In this document: in pieces, positions 35,266 through 47,565 of the stretch
Numbering within the stretch: the first letter of the stretch is position 1
How the letters are laid out: every line of letters starts with the position of its first letter
Source: Cymodocea nodosa
Taxonomy: Eukaryota; Streptophyta; Magnoliopsida; Alismatales; Cymodoceaceae
Reading direction: 5' to 3'
NCBI GenBank assembly: GCA_036874045.1
Contig: CM072341.1
Location: 12,102,501-12,166,500, forward strand
DNA length: 64,000 nucleotides
Notes under the pieces: model-generated
Database searches by the model: none
Seen by the model: only the letters and a program-made list of their open reading frames with translations
Told to the model about the DNA's origin: nothing
Program-made: the position numbers and the translations under genes

Positions 35266-38108
35266 TGGCGGGCTTTTAATCCGGGATTACGAAAATTAAA
35301 GGAAGGCTTTGCCAATTACCTTTTATTTTTGCAAACAGCTGCCTCCGAATTATTATTAGTCCACAACGGTACCACCACATGATATGAGAAGACAAGGCGT
35401 TTGTCAATCAATAGGTTTGATCCAATTCATATATTTGTTATGCTGTCGTTGTCAACGGATCTAAAGGGTTTCGTGTAGGAAGAAATGACGTCGATCTGTT
35501 TTGAAAGGAAGCACTCCTTGACTTGTGGGAAGCAAGCGAAGTGGCCTGTGGATCTAATTAAGGTTTGAAATCAAGGTCGTCCGCCCATCCATACAAAAAT
35601 ACCTAATAAAGACAAAGGCGAAGTCTTCTCATCACTTGTATGATTACAGGTTTGAATCAAAGCATCAGATCTATATATATAACTGCAAAAAGAAAAAAAA
35701 GGAAAAAGACAAGCAATTAAAGGTAGAAGAAACCCAGAACTAATGGCCAGAAATTCGTTTGGCTGTACTGCTGCTAGTTGCTGTCTTTAATAAAAGATTA
35801 GGAAAAATCAACCAGCTTGAATTAATTGGCAATCTTTGTTTATTTTTTAGTAGGTTTGAATTTAAAATCTCATCGTTTATAATTAAGTAGATGATTAATT
35901 GTACTGTTGGTTGGTAGTTTGACAGCGTTTATTGTAAGGTGAGGTCTTTGAAATTAAATCAAAGGTTAAATGGAAAGTTCATTGTTTTTAATTAAAAGCG
36001 AATCAATCTATAGTTTAAAGTTGTTTAATTATTGGATACGCACATGATTGTAACAAATTAACCTGATTTTCACAAAAAAAAAAACACACACACACCATAT
36101 TTATGGAATTAAACTTCAGTAACATAAACTTTGATGGGCAAAAGAGCAAACTTAATTTCTACTTCAATGACGAGAAAGAAAATTCATGTTGGTGCAAACT
36201 TAATTTCTTCCTCATGAACCAGTGGCAGCCAACAAAAGTAATTAAAGTTGTTGAATTTATTCCAAATGTTTAGATCATTATTGTTTTTGGAGTCCACGGG
36301 CACACATGACACTGATTTCTCACCTTCCACATTCTTGTGGTCATATGCTTTGTCCTTGTGATTTATCCAAATAATTGGTTAACGTCAATGCAAGCTTGTA
36401 GAAGGATTAATTAGTCCATTCCATGGTTGAAAGGGGAAAGAGGGAAAATATGTGTGAGATTTGATATTTAGTTAAATATGCATTTTGAAATAGGTGCTAC
36501 CCAAGATGCTAACCTTTGGAAGAATTTAAAAGGTGAGGATATAAACATGACTAAGATAGCTTGTTTGCTATCAACTCTAGCTCCATTTACTATGTAGAGC
36601 TGGAGTCGATAGATGACGAAATAAATGCATAACCATCATAAAATACTAGGTGCAGCATTGAGCTCCAGTTACCGTACATAAACGATAAAAAAAATAGCAG
36701 AAGAAGAGTCTCATATGATCAGCTTCGTCTGAGTATAGCAGCTCTCAACCCTTTCGTAAAGTTCCCTCGACTTAACCTTGCACTCTTCTGCTCTGTCTTC
36801 TCCTCCACATGCAGTTTCCCCTAACTCAACCTTATGCCAAAAACCCTCAATGCCTTCTCTTATTGACAGATCCCCCCCGACTAACCCATGCAAAAAACCC
36901 TTGGTGTCTTCTCCTATGGTGTCTTCACCCTTGTACATTCCATATAATCAATTTAGCACACAAAAAAAACCAACACAGACGTCCACGAAAACAAATGCAG
37001 CCCCTGCATTCCTGTCGTCGCTGCTAGAGCTACTCCCAGGTACAGGTTGGATTTTGACTTCACAAAGGAGTGAAACTGGGAGAGCTCCCAACCAAACACA
37101 ACCTAAACTTTGTTCCCTCACATTTAATCCAAATCGTCTTTTATGGAGTCCTCTTCATTGGGAGTTTTTCTTTCTTTCTTTTTTTACGATAATAGTGGTT
37201 TTTGTGTTGATCAAGATTCAAATTTTAATAGAAGTTATTGTTATCTTTAATTGACTAAATTATTACAGTTGGTGTTGTGATAATATGCTACATGAACTAA
37301 TATAAAAGTAAAATATGTACTAACATAGAAATATGCCCATCTATTTATAATCAATTGATTTTGAACTAGATGTTCATATTTCAATATATGATGTCAGAGT
37401 AAAAAGATTGTTACTTTAAGATCTGAAGATCACAAGTGAGATGGAGTACTAGAATAATGTCCTAGATGAATTAATACAAAAATAAAAACATGTGCTAATA
37501 TAAAAATGAAACATTTACTAATGACCAATTGATTTTGAGTTGGATGTCTATATTCAACATAGTACTTGTAACTTCCACTAGAGTTTCAATTTTGGTGTGT
37601 ACAAAAACTAGTACCTTTATCAAAAAAGGATTTTTTATTTACATGTCATAAAAAATATTGACAATTACTTGTATGTCATTCAAAAACTTATATTTACTTA
37701 CATGCCACTAAAATTTATGGTTCATACTAGAATATCCTTTCTTTTTATTTCAATATCATCATAAAATTTAGTAATTACTTGTAGTTCATTCAAAATTTAT
37801 ATTTACTTTATTATTATTGCAACTTTAGGTACATTAACTGCAAGGGTATTCTAGTAAGAGTTGTAAATTTTTAATAAGATGCAACTGAATACATATGTTT
37901 TGATGACATATAAGTAGTTATCAAATTTTTTAATGGCGTGAATCTTATAGTTTTCTAATTATAAAATAACATCTTACCCAAATCCTATGCCATCCTCTCC
38001 TTCACCCAAATTTTCTCTTCATTTCCCAATGTCGTGGTTATACTTAGTACAACGCTTTCCACTTTCAAGGTAGATTTTACATTGAAAGCTGTCTGCATTC
38101 TTTGGAAG
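35266..38108. other. Intergenic region, no supported gene
   Basis: 36711-37250 has overlapping open frames on both strands (158 codons plus, 75 minus) with Pro/Ser-rich or acidic content and no recognisable domain. I do not call it a gene. Imperfect direct repeats occupy 37277-37570 (see that entry) and AT-rich repeats 37640-37830. Confidence 0.4.
37277..37570. repeat. Imperfect direct repeat, two copies
   Basis: About 170 bp apart, both copies contain ACTAATATAAAAGTAAAA-like and AATTGATTTTGA-(A/G)-(C/T)TRGATGT phrases (37283-37375 and 37465-37550). The origin is unknown. Confidence 0.5.
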
Positions 38109-38409
38109 TGGCATATCACAAGTATAAAACTTAGAATCCACCAAGCAAGCAAGCACAACGTAGTAAACTTAAGGGAGTAATTTGTTTTCAAAAGAGAACT
38201 CCTACTTAGTGTTGCATTACAATATATTTAAAGACATGGGACTCTAAGATAACAAAATTTACACATTTATTATCCATTAATATCGATAAGTGAAAGCAAC
38301 CAAAGGACGCATGCATGAAACGACATTACCTTCAAGCATGAAACCAAAAGTGGTCTCCTTGAGCCCTTCATTAGTTTTCTTGTGCATGACATTGCCCTCG
38401 TGTTCTGCA
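38109..38409 (-). repeat. LTR (downstream copy) of the small gypsy element
   Basis: Shares ACAAGTATAAAACT, ACACATTTATT.TCCATTAATAT and GCATGCATGA phrases with 40117-40380. Confidence 0.6.
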
Positions 38410-38499
38410 TCAAGTGCTTCTTCCTCTGATGAGCTCGTCCTTGAGCTTTTGTCACGTTCTTCTGCATCTTGGGTGGAATGTTAATTGGGCATATCCTTT

Positions 38500-40110
38500 T
38501 TTCGATTGTTTGAGTTCTTGGCTAAAATTGGGGTTGGTCCACTAGCAGAAAGTTTTGTTTTATATGCTCACTGAAAAGCTGGTGTTCCATCAAAAGTAGT
38601 ATCAACACAACTCGTCGTCCACCTGCACACATTACATACTTGCTCTTCTGTCCTTGTGTAGCATCTACATCGAACTGCCATGGACATCTTAATATTATGC
38701 GACAAGCATTCATATCTATCACATCACAAAGGACATTATCTTTATTCTAGCTACAGCTAATGGAGATGGAAATGTTGCATACTTCAAATATGCTAACAAC
38801 ATCTCTCTTGTGAAACCAACTGATTTGATAGGTTGAGATGTATCCTGATCTCTAGGTCGAACTTATTGACCATTCTTCGAGAGACAATATTATTTGTGCT
38901 TCCTCTATGGATGACAAGTTGCAAGTCTTTTCTAAGACGATGCAACTAGTGTGAAAAATGTTGTGACGTTGAGAGTTGTCATTTACCTTTGTGTTGGCAG
39001 TGGTCGACACATGATGCATGAGAGGTATTTCTCCTTGTTTGCATACTGCATGTCCTCATCATCATCATCAGATGACATATCATTCCTTTTGGATTACTTC
39101 TTTTGCGACGAGTTAGACAGGGTATTGGGTCTTCAGATTACCTATACCAAACCTCATTTTGGGCATTGGTTAGACTTGTGACCTTGTTGTGTTAATAGCT
39201 GTAGCACTTGATGGAGTCTAGTTTGGCATAAAGGTTGGGTGTGGGCTGCTTGAATGACGAGCTTGCCTCTTGATTGTTTATTGCCTTGTTTCCTGTTTGG
39301 GTTGTGCTTTCACTTGATTCACTTGAAAGGCTTGTCGTTGTTCAACCTTCCCTCGTACAAGTTGGCGTTCAATCTTCTTGGCAAGGCTGTTGGTGTCTAT
39401 GAGTGAGTAGTTGGTTTGGAGAGATATTCAATCCTGAATGGTCAGCTTCAATCCTCTAATATAATATGAGATTTATTGCGACTTAGTTTCATTTAAATTA
39501 TTACGGGAGGCAAGACAATAGAATTCTTGGGTGTTGTCAGCTACCAAGCGATTACCTTACAAACATTGTTGGTATTAGGTAAGCAATATTTGCTCATAAT
39601 CTTTCAGAAAAAATTTAGTTCGTAGTAACTTCTTCGTCTTAGCCCACATTTGCACCAGTTGCTTTTATTGGTGTGTTCGATTCATGAACACTTATCCCAT
39701 CATGTTGAAGCACTACCCTTGAGACAATAAGCCACAAGCTTCACTTTTTAACATTCAAGAATCTCTATGTAATCAAAGAACCTCTCAACTTTAGCCACTT
39801 AATTGAGAAAGCCTTCAAAGTGGAGTTGTCCATTAAAGGCTGGCAGCTCCATCCTTACTTTGAAGTTGTTTGGATCGTGATCTTCACCATGTCATAGATG
39901 ACGTTGATTATGCCCTCGTTGGAAGTTAGCTTCAAGATCATTGTCATTAAAAGAATCATTAAGAGATGGGGAGGGAAGGATTTGATGGGTAAGATGATCT
40001 TGTCATCCTGCTAGTCCGTAGCCACACCACCGTTGTCAATAATCACTCAAGAGCAGTTTGTAGCTCATTGAACTTTGCTTTAGTGATAGTATTAGCCATT
40101 AAACTTTAAT
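38500..40110 (-). pseudogene. gypsy gag and partial protease
   Basis: The first codons after the upstream LTR read MANTITKAKFNELQTALE (about 40098-40045). Lower down, MELPAFNGQL and VAKVERFFDYIE (39850-39780) with KLVAYCLKGSAS match the capsid region of chromovirus-type gag, as at 11.0-11.3 kb. A zinc-knuckle-like remnant is seen near 39180. The 66-codon frame at 38722-38522 contains IILRCPWQFDVDATQGQKS, corresponding to the end of the gypsy protease (LGRPWQFDVDA). The frame is broken many times. This copy is related to, but distinct from, the element at 8.9-11.6 kb. Confidence 0.6.
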
Positions 40111-40116
40111 GCCAAA

Positions 40117-40380
40117 TGACAGCACAAGTATAAAACTCGGAATCCGCCAAACAAACAAGCACAAAGAATCTCTCTCGCCACTAAACTCAAGGAATTGATT
40201 TGTTGTATTACAACATACTTAGAGACACGAGACTCTAAGATAACAAAACTTACACATTTATTGTCCATTAATATCAATAAGTAAAAGCAACCAAGCGACG
40301 CATGCATGAGAGCCTTCAAACCAAGTGGTGTCTTCGAGTCCTTCGCTAGTTTTCTTCCTGCATAACGTCCATGTCCTACA
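40117..40380 (-). repeat. LTR (upstream copy) of the small gypsy element
   Basis: Partner of 38109-38409; on the minus strand it runs TGTAGGACATGG to a CA end at 40117. Confidence 0.6.
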
Positions 40381-41959
40381 TTAGAAAGCAATAAAAAAAG
40401 AAAAACATTAAAATATTAATTTTACGTACTCATGTGAAAAGAAAACTTCACACAAAAAAGAGAAAATTTTGAATGTGGTCACTTAAAATATTTTTCGTCG
40501 TGATTGTCAAAAAATGACATCTAATTTATTTTCGGTATGTCGTTTTATATCTTTATGAATTCTAAAGACAAGTCTCATTTCGTCACTTTTGATTATGCTA
40601 CTATTTTTTCTATGAATGACGATACAATATTATAGTAAAAAATATTACAGATACTTACAATAAATAATAAAACTCTTACAAAAAAGGGAACATTAAACAA
40701 AACTTGGAATAAAAACATGATTACTAATATCAACAATTACAAAGAATTCAGAGATAATTATATGTCTCAAGCATATGCACTAAACTACAAGCTTTAATCT
40801 TCTCATTTTTCACAAGTTCCACCCAGGAAAGAGTAAGTTCAGTTACAAAAGAGGATGGAAGTACGACTTGTGCCCTAGGCTCACTAATGACTTGCAAACC
40901 CTAGACTACCAATAATCCAATGCCAAAGGCGCCCTTCTGTGGAGGAGATGTGTTAGGAAAATTCTCTTTATATATAATATTGATAATAAAAAACTTATAT
41001 TATAAGTTCGGTATTTACTGCATGTTGAATTAGGTATATCTAACATTTACGGAGATTGAAACATGACGTACCATGAAATAAAAACGGTATATCATAAATA
41101 AACATTGCATACCGTGATATAAACAAAGATCACCATTAAAAATCATGGAAAATACCATGAAGTAGTTTTTGTACCGTTGATGTTGTATGTTTGAATTAAT
41201 TCAAAGAATTAGATTGAAAGGGTTGTCATTTATATCACAAAAATTCAAAAGCTATTGTGCAAAATGAAGTTGTTTGTGTTTAAAATTCAAAATCAAGGAG
41301 TTCTATAAATTGAGCTGTAATGATGATCATCAATTTGTAAGAAAATTTTAAAACATTTAGAATCCAAAAATCAGATAATCTACAAAAGTAAGGGCACAAG
41401 CGAAACGGGAAGTACAACACACAAAGTACAAGTTTTTTGTGTTTGTTTTTGAAAAAACAGATTTTAGTTTTTGTAATTTTTTGTATTTTCTTTTCGTCAA
41501 AAGTTTGGTACTTTTGACTTTAAATTAATTATTTTCATATTCGTTTGATTTGCTTAACTCACCACGCTTCACATTGGTAGAGTGATACTTGCAAGGTCGA
41601 CGCTTTGCGAGGAATTAGGTTGTGATGCTAGCTTGTAAAACACCTAGATAATAAGGTTGGATGTAAACCAAAAACACCTAAAGTTAGTAGAGACTCAAGT
41701 TGTTTAAGAAGTAGACATACCTAGCTAGAGAACCATTGTAAAAACTTTTGTATTTTCCTTTTTTTTTTGTGTGATTTTATATTTTATTTTCAGTTTTATT
41801 CATTCTTTATACAATTTGAATTTGAATTGAGATTTTGTATAAATAGATAATTAGGATTCATTATTCACATTCCCTTTAGTTAAGCTACTAATCCTATCAA
41901 CTAGTATTAGAACATAGTTTATTTCAAAAGTGATTTAGCAATCTCAAGATAATGCTTTC
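40381..41959. other. AT-rich spacer
   Basis: No supported gene was found. 41060-41175 has repeated CATGACGTACCATGA / GCATACCGTGATATA-like phrases with small dyads. The segment may include part of the LTR or leader of the copia element that follows. Confidence 0.35.
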
Positions 41960-43560
41960 ATCTAAATCATTGGTGTAGAGGGACAGAGCATTTATTGGCA
42001 CCCATATTTTGATAATTCTAATTATAATCATTGAAAGCACAAGATGAATTATTTTATGAAATTAGTAGATTTTGAAATGTGGAAGATGGTGATGAATAGG
42101 TTCACTCCAATTAAAAAGCAAATTGAGAAGTAGAATGAAGATGATAAGAAGAAAGATCAACTCAATGCCTAAGGTTTGAATATTTTGTTTTGTGCTCTTA
42201 ATTTTAAATAATTTAATAAAATTTCTACATTTAAATTTGCACATAATGTATGAGATATTTTGAAAGTTACACACGAAGATACTAGTCATGTAAAATAAAT
42301 AAAATAAAATTTATTAGTGCAAAAATATGAATTATTTAGGTGTCAAAATCTAAAGATATTTTTGAAATGTTTTCTAATTTTTTTGACATTGTGAATGCTT
42401 TAAAAGGTTTGAGAAAGAATTTTTCACAATAAGAATTAGTTAAAAAGGTGCTAAGATCTTTGATTGCTAAATGGGAAAAGAAAACAACTATTATTGAAGA
42501 AGTAAAGGATTTGAATAACTATATTTTGCAAGAACTAATTAGAAATCTATGAGGTTTAAAAGAGGTCTAAGAAGGATGAATTGAAAGAGAAAACTTCTAA
42601 ATTTGAAAGAATAAAGGAAATTTCTTTTTAGGTTGATACTAATTCTAAATTTGATTCTAATTTTGATAATGTGGACATGATTTTGGAAAAAAGGAAGGAA
42701 GTCAAGGAAAGGTAGTGCAATAAAAGGTAAATTTGAACTACCTATGTGCTTTAATTGTAACAAAAGTGGGTATTTCAAGAGGTAATACCCACTTCTGAAA
42801 ATGAAGAAACCTAAGAAAAATCTAAAAGATAAAAAGAAGAATAAAAATTTTAGGAAAAAAATATTTTAGGCAACTTAGGATGATTCCAATTCATCAAGTG
42901 AAGAATCTTTATCTAAAGTTGAAGAAGAATTGATAAATGTTTGTTTTATGGCATAGACATCTAAGGTGTCATTTGACTTTGAAGATAATCCAAATGATTT
43001 TAATGATATGTTAGAAGCTTCAATGAATTATATGTAAAATACAAAGAACTAAAATCAAAATTTAAAAAGTGCATGTCATATATTGATGAATTAGAAAATT
43101 TAAATGTAAAACTCAAATCTAGAAAACAAAAACTAAAAATTGAAAATGAGAAATTATTGTCTAATATAATTAAAAATAATAATAATAATAATAATAGTCA
43201 TTCTATAGGCTTTTTATGTTAAAAACATAGAATGCATATTTGAAAATAAAGTTTTTGATGTTGAAATTTAGAAAATTTATATAAGGAAAAGAAAGTTTGA
43301 ACAAAATTATTATTGCACAAAGAATTGTAAATCTAAAATTTAGCTTAGGATATAATTTTAATGAAGTACCTTATGCAAATGGTTTTATTAAAACAATTAT
43401 AAATGAAAAATATGTTTCTTTTCAAAAATCAAGTAAAACTAATATCTGGATTCTTAAGAAAAATCATTTTTTTGTTATTAGGGAAAATTGTTTTGGACCT
43501 AAAAAGGTTTGAGCACCAAAATCGATAATTTTTACATGCTTTTAAAATTAAAAAGTCAAA
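41960..43560 (+). pseudogene. Ty1/copia gag remnant
   Basis: The plus strand, in several frames, resembles a UBN2-type copia gag: MKLVDFEMWKMV near 42055, FCALNFK near 42195, DILKVTHEDTSHVK (42250-42295), LVQKYELF, MFSNFFDIVNALKG (42367-42407), ELVKKVLRSLIAKWE (42436-42480) and VKDLNNYILQELI. Then comes a CCHC zinc knuckle, CFNCNKSGYFKR (42738-42778) followed by YPLLK, an acidic DDSNSSSEESLS region and CFMA. A later frame, 43297-43512, ends with FGPKKV, as in the segment before the protease. There are many stops. Lineage is probably the Tork/SIRE group by overall look, not tested. Confidence 0.75.
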
Positions 43561-44435
43561 ATGAATAGGGGATAGTGAAACTTTATGGTATATGATAGGT
43601 AATTATTCAATTATGTTTGAAATTTAGGACCACAATAAAGGTATGTGTAGATACTCCACTTTTGGGGTTTTTCATGTATGGAAGATGTCTTTGCCTTAAT
43701 CACACCACCCAAGCTAATCCTGAGTTGTGGAAGCACTTGTTCACATCTAAAGAACACACCAACACCTCCTAGGAGCACCATAGGAATCATCCCGAGTAAA
43801 TCGATGGTCTAAACCCTAGCAATGGCACCTCTAGTAGCTTCTCCAACAACCCTTGTAGCAAATTCCAACAACACACTATGGTTTTTGATGAGGTTTGTGA
43901 TGAAATCAACCTATCGTTGCCTGTGCCACCTCTCTAGTAACCTTTTCTAGTTGACAAGTAGTGAAATTAGCATGCCACCACCCATTTTGCTCATTAGCAC
44001 CACTCTTTTGATGACCCTCCTCTAGTGAACCTATATGGATGAATTTCAACTATCCAATTTGAGATCAATAGTCAGATTAGATACCCCTTCACATTATAAA
44101 TTAGGTCATTGATTTTACTCTACAATATCCAATGGCTATGATTCACCTAACTTAAGTTAAATCGATTTCAGCTTTGCAATCTCCATCTAACGATCTAGAT
44201 CACATCATGATCTAATGGCCTACATCTTCCTAACTTAAATCTAACAACTCAAATTTATTCAAACTTATCTTTTAATCTAACAACCTAGGTTATATCCCCA
44301 TTTGATCAATGACCTAGATCATACTATTTTAAGGGTCAATTTAACAATCCTTAAATTTTATGATTTGATTGGACAATCATGATCCCATCTACTCCTTCAT
44401 TAATCCAATGACTTAGATCAATCTAATTATACAAT
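43561..44435. other. Non-coding spacer with diffuse repeats
   Basis: 44040-44420 carries loosely repeated phrases such as ATCTAACGATCTAGATCACA, AATCTAACAACCTAGGTTA and CCAATGACTTAGATCAA, about 60-90 bp apart. No coding signal was found. Confidence 0.4.
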
Positions 44436-44745
44436 TGTTTAGAATGAAATTATGCATAATATTAATGGTTAATGAATGGTTAATGACATAGTATTTAGCT
44501 TATCAGATGAGAATTAAGTTATTAAGCTACATTTACACAATTATAAGACTAGCATAAATCTATGAACTTAATTCGTTGAGTTAATGTGTAACTTAATGGA
44601 GTACAAGGGTAAGTTCATGAACTTAATTTGTTGAGTTAACATATAACTTAATGAAGTAGTAAGGTTAAATTGTGCATAAATTTGCACGGGAAATAACCCG
44701 ATAACCTACCAAAAACTTAAGGCTTATTTAACCCCTAAAACTATA
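44436..44745 (+). mobile_element. Short Athila-type LTR fragment
   Basis: It starts TGTTTAGAATGAAAT like the LTRs at 2623 and 56456, and carries TTGAGTTA/TAACTTAA repeats at 44572-44655. It then continues into a stretch (44690-44760) also found at 63680-63760: CGATAACCTACC/CGATTACCCGCC, then a G-run TTGGGGG. That G-run is in the position of a decayed Asp-tRNA-type primer site, but the match is weak. It lacks the TATA-containing middle of the longer LTR copies. Confidence 0.45.
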
Positions 44746-46985
44746 GATTGGGGGAAATTATCAACAAAAATCTTTAGAAATTTAACAACACTGAAATAGG
44801 CTCTATTCCATTCAATAACTCCATGAAGCTAAAGATGGAGCAGAATTGATGGGATAAGATCGATAGTACACATTTTCTCAATCAGACTAAAGCATGACAT
44901 TCCTAGAAGAAGATCATAAATACAACTAGGGAAAAGGAACTTCAAGAGGTAGAAGAACAAATTCTTCATTTTTCTAAGTAACTGAATTAAATGTTAAGAT
45001 TCCAAGTATTTTTGAAACAAGAATGAGAGTAGCTACAAAAACCATAGTTAATCAAGAAAGGAGAATAAGACCAAATAATGAAGTTGCCCTAAAGCTAATT
45101 AAATAGAACTCAAGGTTGTGGTTCCTCCACCAAATATTTTTTGTTACAGAAAGATACATGAATAGGAAGGAACAGGAACAATAATAACCTGAACCCTTAG
45201 TATGATAGGAGATACGTAGGGTAGACATTCAATTTTTGCATCCAAAGATGGAGGAAGAAAAGAAAGAATTTGAAAGTTTGGTTTAGCTTTGTAAAGAGCA
45301 AAGAGAAGATGAATCAATGGCTTTTGCTAAAGCCCACATTTTGTATGATGCAATGAAGAAGAAACGAGTAGAAGACTAGTTGAAAGCCTATTATCAAATT
45401 AAAGTAGAATGGTACCATGTAGCAACTAGAGTAACCCTCATTACTACACCTATAGGATAGGAAGCAAGGCCTTCAAGGCCTGTAATAGTTAAGCAAGAAG
45501 TGCTAGAACCAGTGGCAAGAGGGCATAAAGAGCCTAATTTTGTTGATTTGTTATCCTTTGAAGAAGAGGAAGAACAATAACAATTAATAAGGAGAAAATG
45601 CAAAGAAATAGAGAAAGTGGCTCCAATAATTACAAGAGTCAACGATTTTTACAAGAGGGCAAAGAGAGCTCATTTATATTGATTTATTATTAGAAGAAGA
45701 GATAGAAGAGGAAGAACAAGAACAACAGTAGTAAGAAGAAAGATAATAGCAAGAAGAACAACAACAAGAGGAAGAAAAAGAAGAAGAAACTAAAAGGGTA
45801 GAAGAAACTATGCTAGAATCTACAGCCCAATCATCTACAGATTCAGAAAAGACAATGACTATGGAGATTGGAGAACAAGAAGAGGAAGAAGGAGAAGAAG
45901 TAGAAAAAGAAAATTTGGAAGATTCCATTGAAGAAGAGGAAACTCTCTAAGATTATTTCTTAAATTTAAAAGAAAAGAGTATAGAGAGTGTTGCCAACTC
46001 TCCAAAACAATTAGGAGATGAATAGGAGTAGGAATCTCTGAACAACCCTTCACCACAACAGCAACCTCAATAAATTGAGAAGGAAATGGAAGAACAAGCC
46101 CCTTTGGAGCAAAAAATAGTAAACTAGTTTCTTGACCCCTCTATAGTAATTTATATGAATGTTATTTCTTCTAAGAGTCAGGAAGCTTATTTAAAATATT
46201 AGAAGATAAAGGGGTACAATATTATTTACTATAGGCTAGTCAATTGGTTAAGAATGGAGGACATCAAAGAATTGTTTGAATTCTAATGCCTATTAGAATT
46301 GATTCCTAAAGCAAACGGGCATATAGTTTATAAAAATATTGTGTCTTGCTTTTATGCTAACCTAAGAGTGGAAGAAGGAATTTTAATGACCAATGTGGAG
46401 GATGTTGATATATAGATCACACCCAAGCTCTTTCATAGTACATTTGGACTAAAAAATGAAGGGATAGAAATTCTTGAAAATACAACTACTATGGAATGGA
46501 TAGAGCAAGTGAAATAATATTTAGCCATCAACCTTAGTGTGCCACTCCTAAATACAATGAAATACTTAAAAGGGAAGGCACACATGATGGCCAACATTTT
46601 ATTAAAAATTGTCTATCAAAAACATAGCCATGATATTGAATTAAGTCAGTTTGTCAAATGGGCTACATACATTGTTGTAAATAAAATTCAAGTAAACTAG
46701 TGTCAAGTCTTCCTCTCAAAGCTCCAATTAGTAAAGAAGAAATTTTTTTATAAAGATTTGATATCACTTCTAATGGTGGAAAGAGTTGATTTCACAAAAT
46801 GGACATCCAAAATGATGAGATCAAGAGCCATTTTTGTGAAAAAATACATAAATTATGATATTGTTGGTGTTGCTACTGATATTGTTGCTACCATTGAACC
46901 TTCTAGAGAATCTTCAATGGCATTGGATCATATAGCCCAATTAGAATAGCAAATGTTGAAGCTCTAGAAGGAAATAGAAGAATTA
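44746..46985 (+). pseudogene. Athila-associated ORF (acidic region plus plant-transposon-protein-like domain)
   Basis: The N-terminal part (44850-44960) contains NTTREKELQEVEEQI and matches NTTREKELQ at 63925-63950, so this is a coding region present twice in the window. 45690-45950 encodes a very acidic Glu/Gln-rich stretch, as coiled-coil or linker sequences do. 46080-46950 has a globular part: MEDIKELFEF, ELIPKANGHIVYKNIVSCFY, ANLRVEEGILMTNVEDVD, HSTFGLKNEGIEIL, FVKWATYIVVNKIQVN, then an open 63-codon piece (46758-46946). This recalls the putative plant transposon protein domain linked to Athila elements. It may be gag-proximal or env-like; its position after pol at 63.7 kb favours the latter. 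Many stops. Confidence 0.5.
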
Positions 46986-47053
46986 AAAAGAAAAGAATGA
47001 TTTTTGTCTATAAGTGTGAAATTGGTGTAATTACAAATTTGTATGAAGATAGT

Positions 47054-47071
47054 ACACACACACACACACAC
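47054..47071. repeat. (AC)9 microsatellite
   Basis: An uninterrupted AC run between the acidic ORF and the inverted-repeat array. Confidence 0.85.
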
Positions 47072-47214
47072 TTGTTTGAGAATTAGACTACTGTTTGAAA
47101 TTTGATGATTATGGATGAATTAAAATGATGTGATTTTTCTTTATCAATGTTAATTTAATTGCATTAATGACTATGTATTTAATTGTTATTATGTTGATGA
47201 ATAGTAGGAATGGA

Positions 47215-47565
47215 ATAGAAAAGTTAATATGAAAAGTAGGATTTTTTGAAGAAAAATTGCCTAAGTGTTAACTCAACGAAGTTAGTCTGTTGAGTTACAT
47301 AGGAACTCCACAAAGCAAGTAATGAGAATATAAGGTCACTTCATTGAGTTTTCTATAACTCAACGAAGTTAGTCTATTGAGTTATCTCTTAACTCAATGA
47401 ACTTAGTTCATGGAGTTAAGGTTTAGAAGCTTGAGCTAGTCCATTAAGTTAACTATTAACTCAACATGGTTAGTTAGTTAAGTTAAGAATAGTAACTAAG
47501 GTCACTCCATTGAATTATCTCTTAACTCAACGAAGTTAGTTTGTGAAGTTAGCTGAATGATTATT
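47215..47565 (+). repeat. Array of TAACTCAAC/GTTGAGTTA short inverted repeats
   Basis: At least five units, each an inverted repeat of about 29 bp. The clearest is 47269-47297: arms TAACTCAAC and GTTGAGTTA, perfect over 9 bp, around an 11-bp spacer (GAAGTTAGTCT). The units are partly decayed and irregularly spaced at 45-80 bp. The same array, inverted, is at 54910-55165. Confidence 0.7.

Larger units (their letters stand above)
38109..40380 (-). mobile_element. Small Ty3/gypsy deletion derivative with two LTRs
   Basis: Direct repeats 38109-38409 and 40117-40380 are homologous over about 265-300 bp, and both run TG to CA on the plus strand. Between them, on the minus strand, are gag (about 40090-39200) and the end of protease (38722-38522); RT, RNase H and integrase are missing. 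Next to the upstream LTR, minus-strand TTTGGCATTAAAG resembles a decayed initiator-Met primer site. Next to the downstream LTR, AGAGGAAGAAG could be the polypurine tract. Flanking 5-mers (GGAAG and TTAGA) do not match, so target duplication is lost or the boundaries are off by a few bases. Confidence 0.65.

Noticed and set aside
36711..37254. 158-codon plus-strand frame (Pro/Ser-rich) and 75-codon minus-strand frame (acidic)
   Set aside because: Neither shows a known domain, splice pattern or promoter. Two mutually overlapping frames in simple-composition DNA are likely chance. A transcript would change this.
45394..45928. Minus-strand Ser/Cys-rich frames
   Set aside because: Antisense shadow of the acidic Glu-rich plus-strand ORF (GAA/GAG repeats read backwards).
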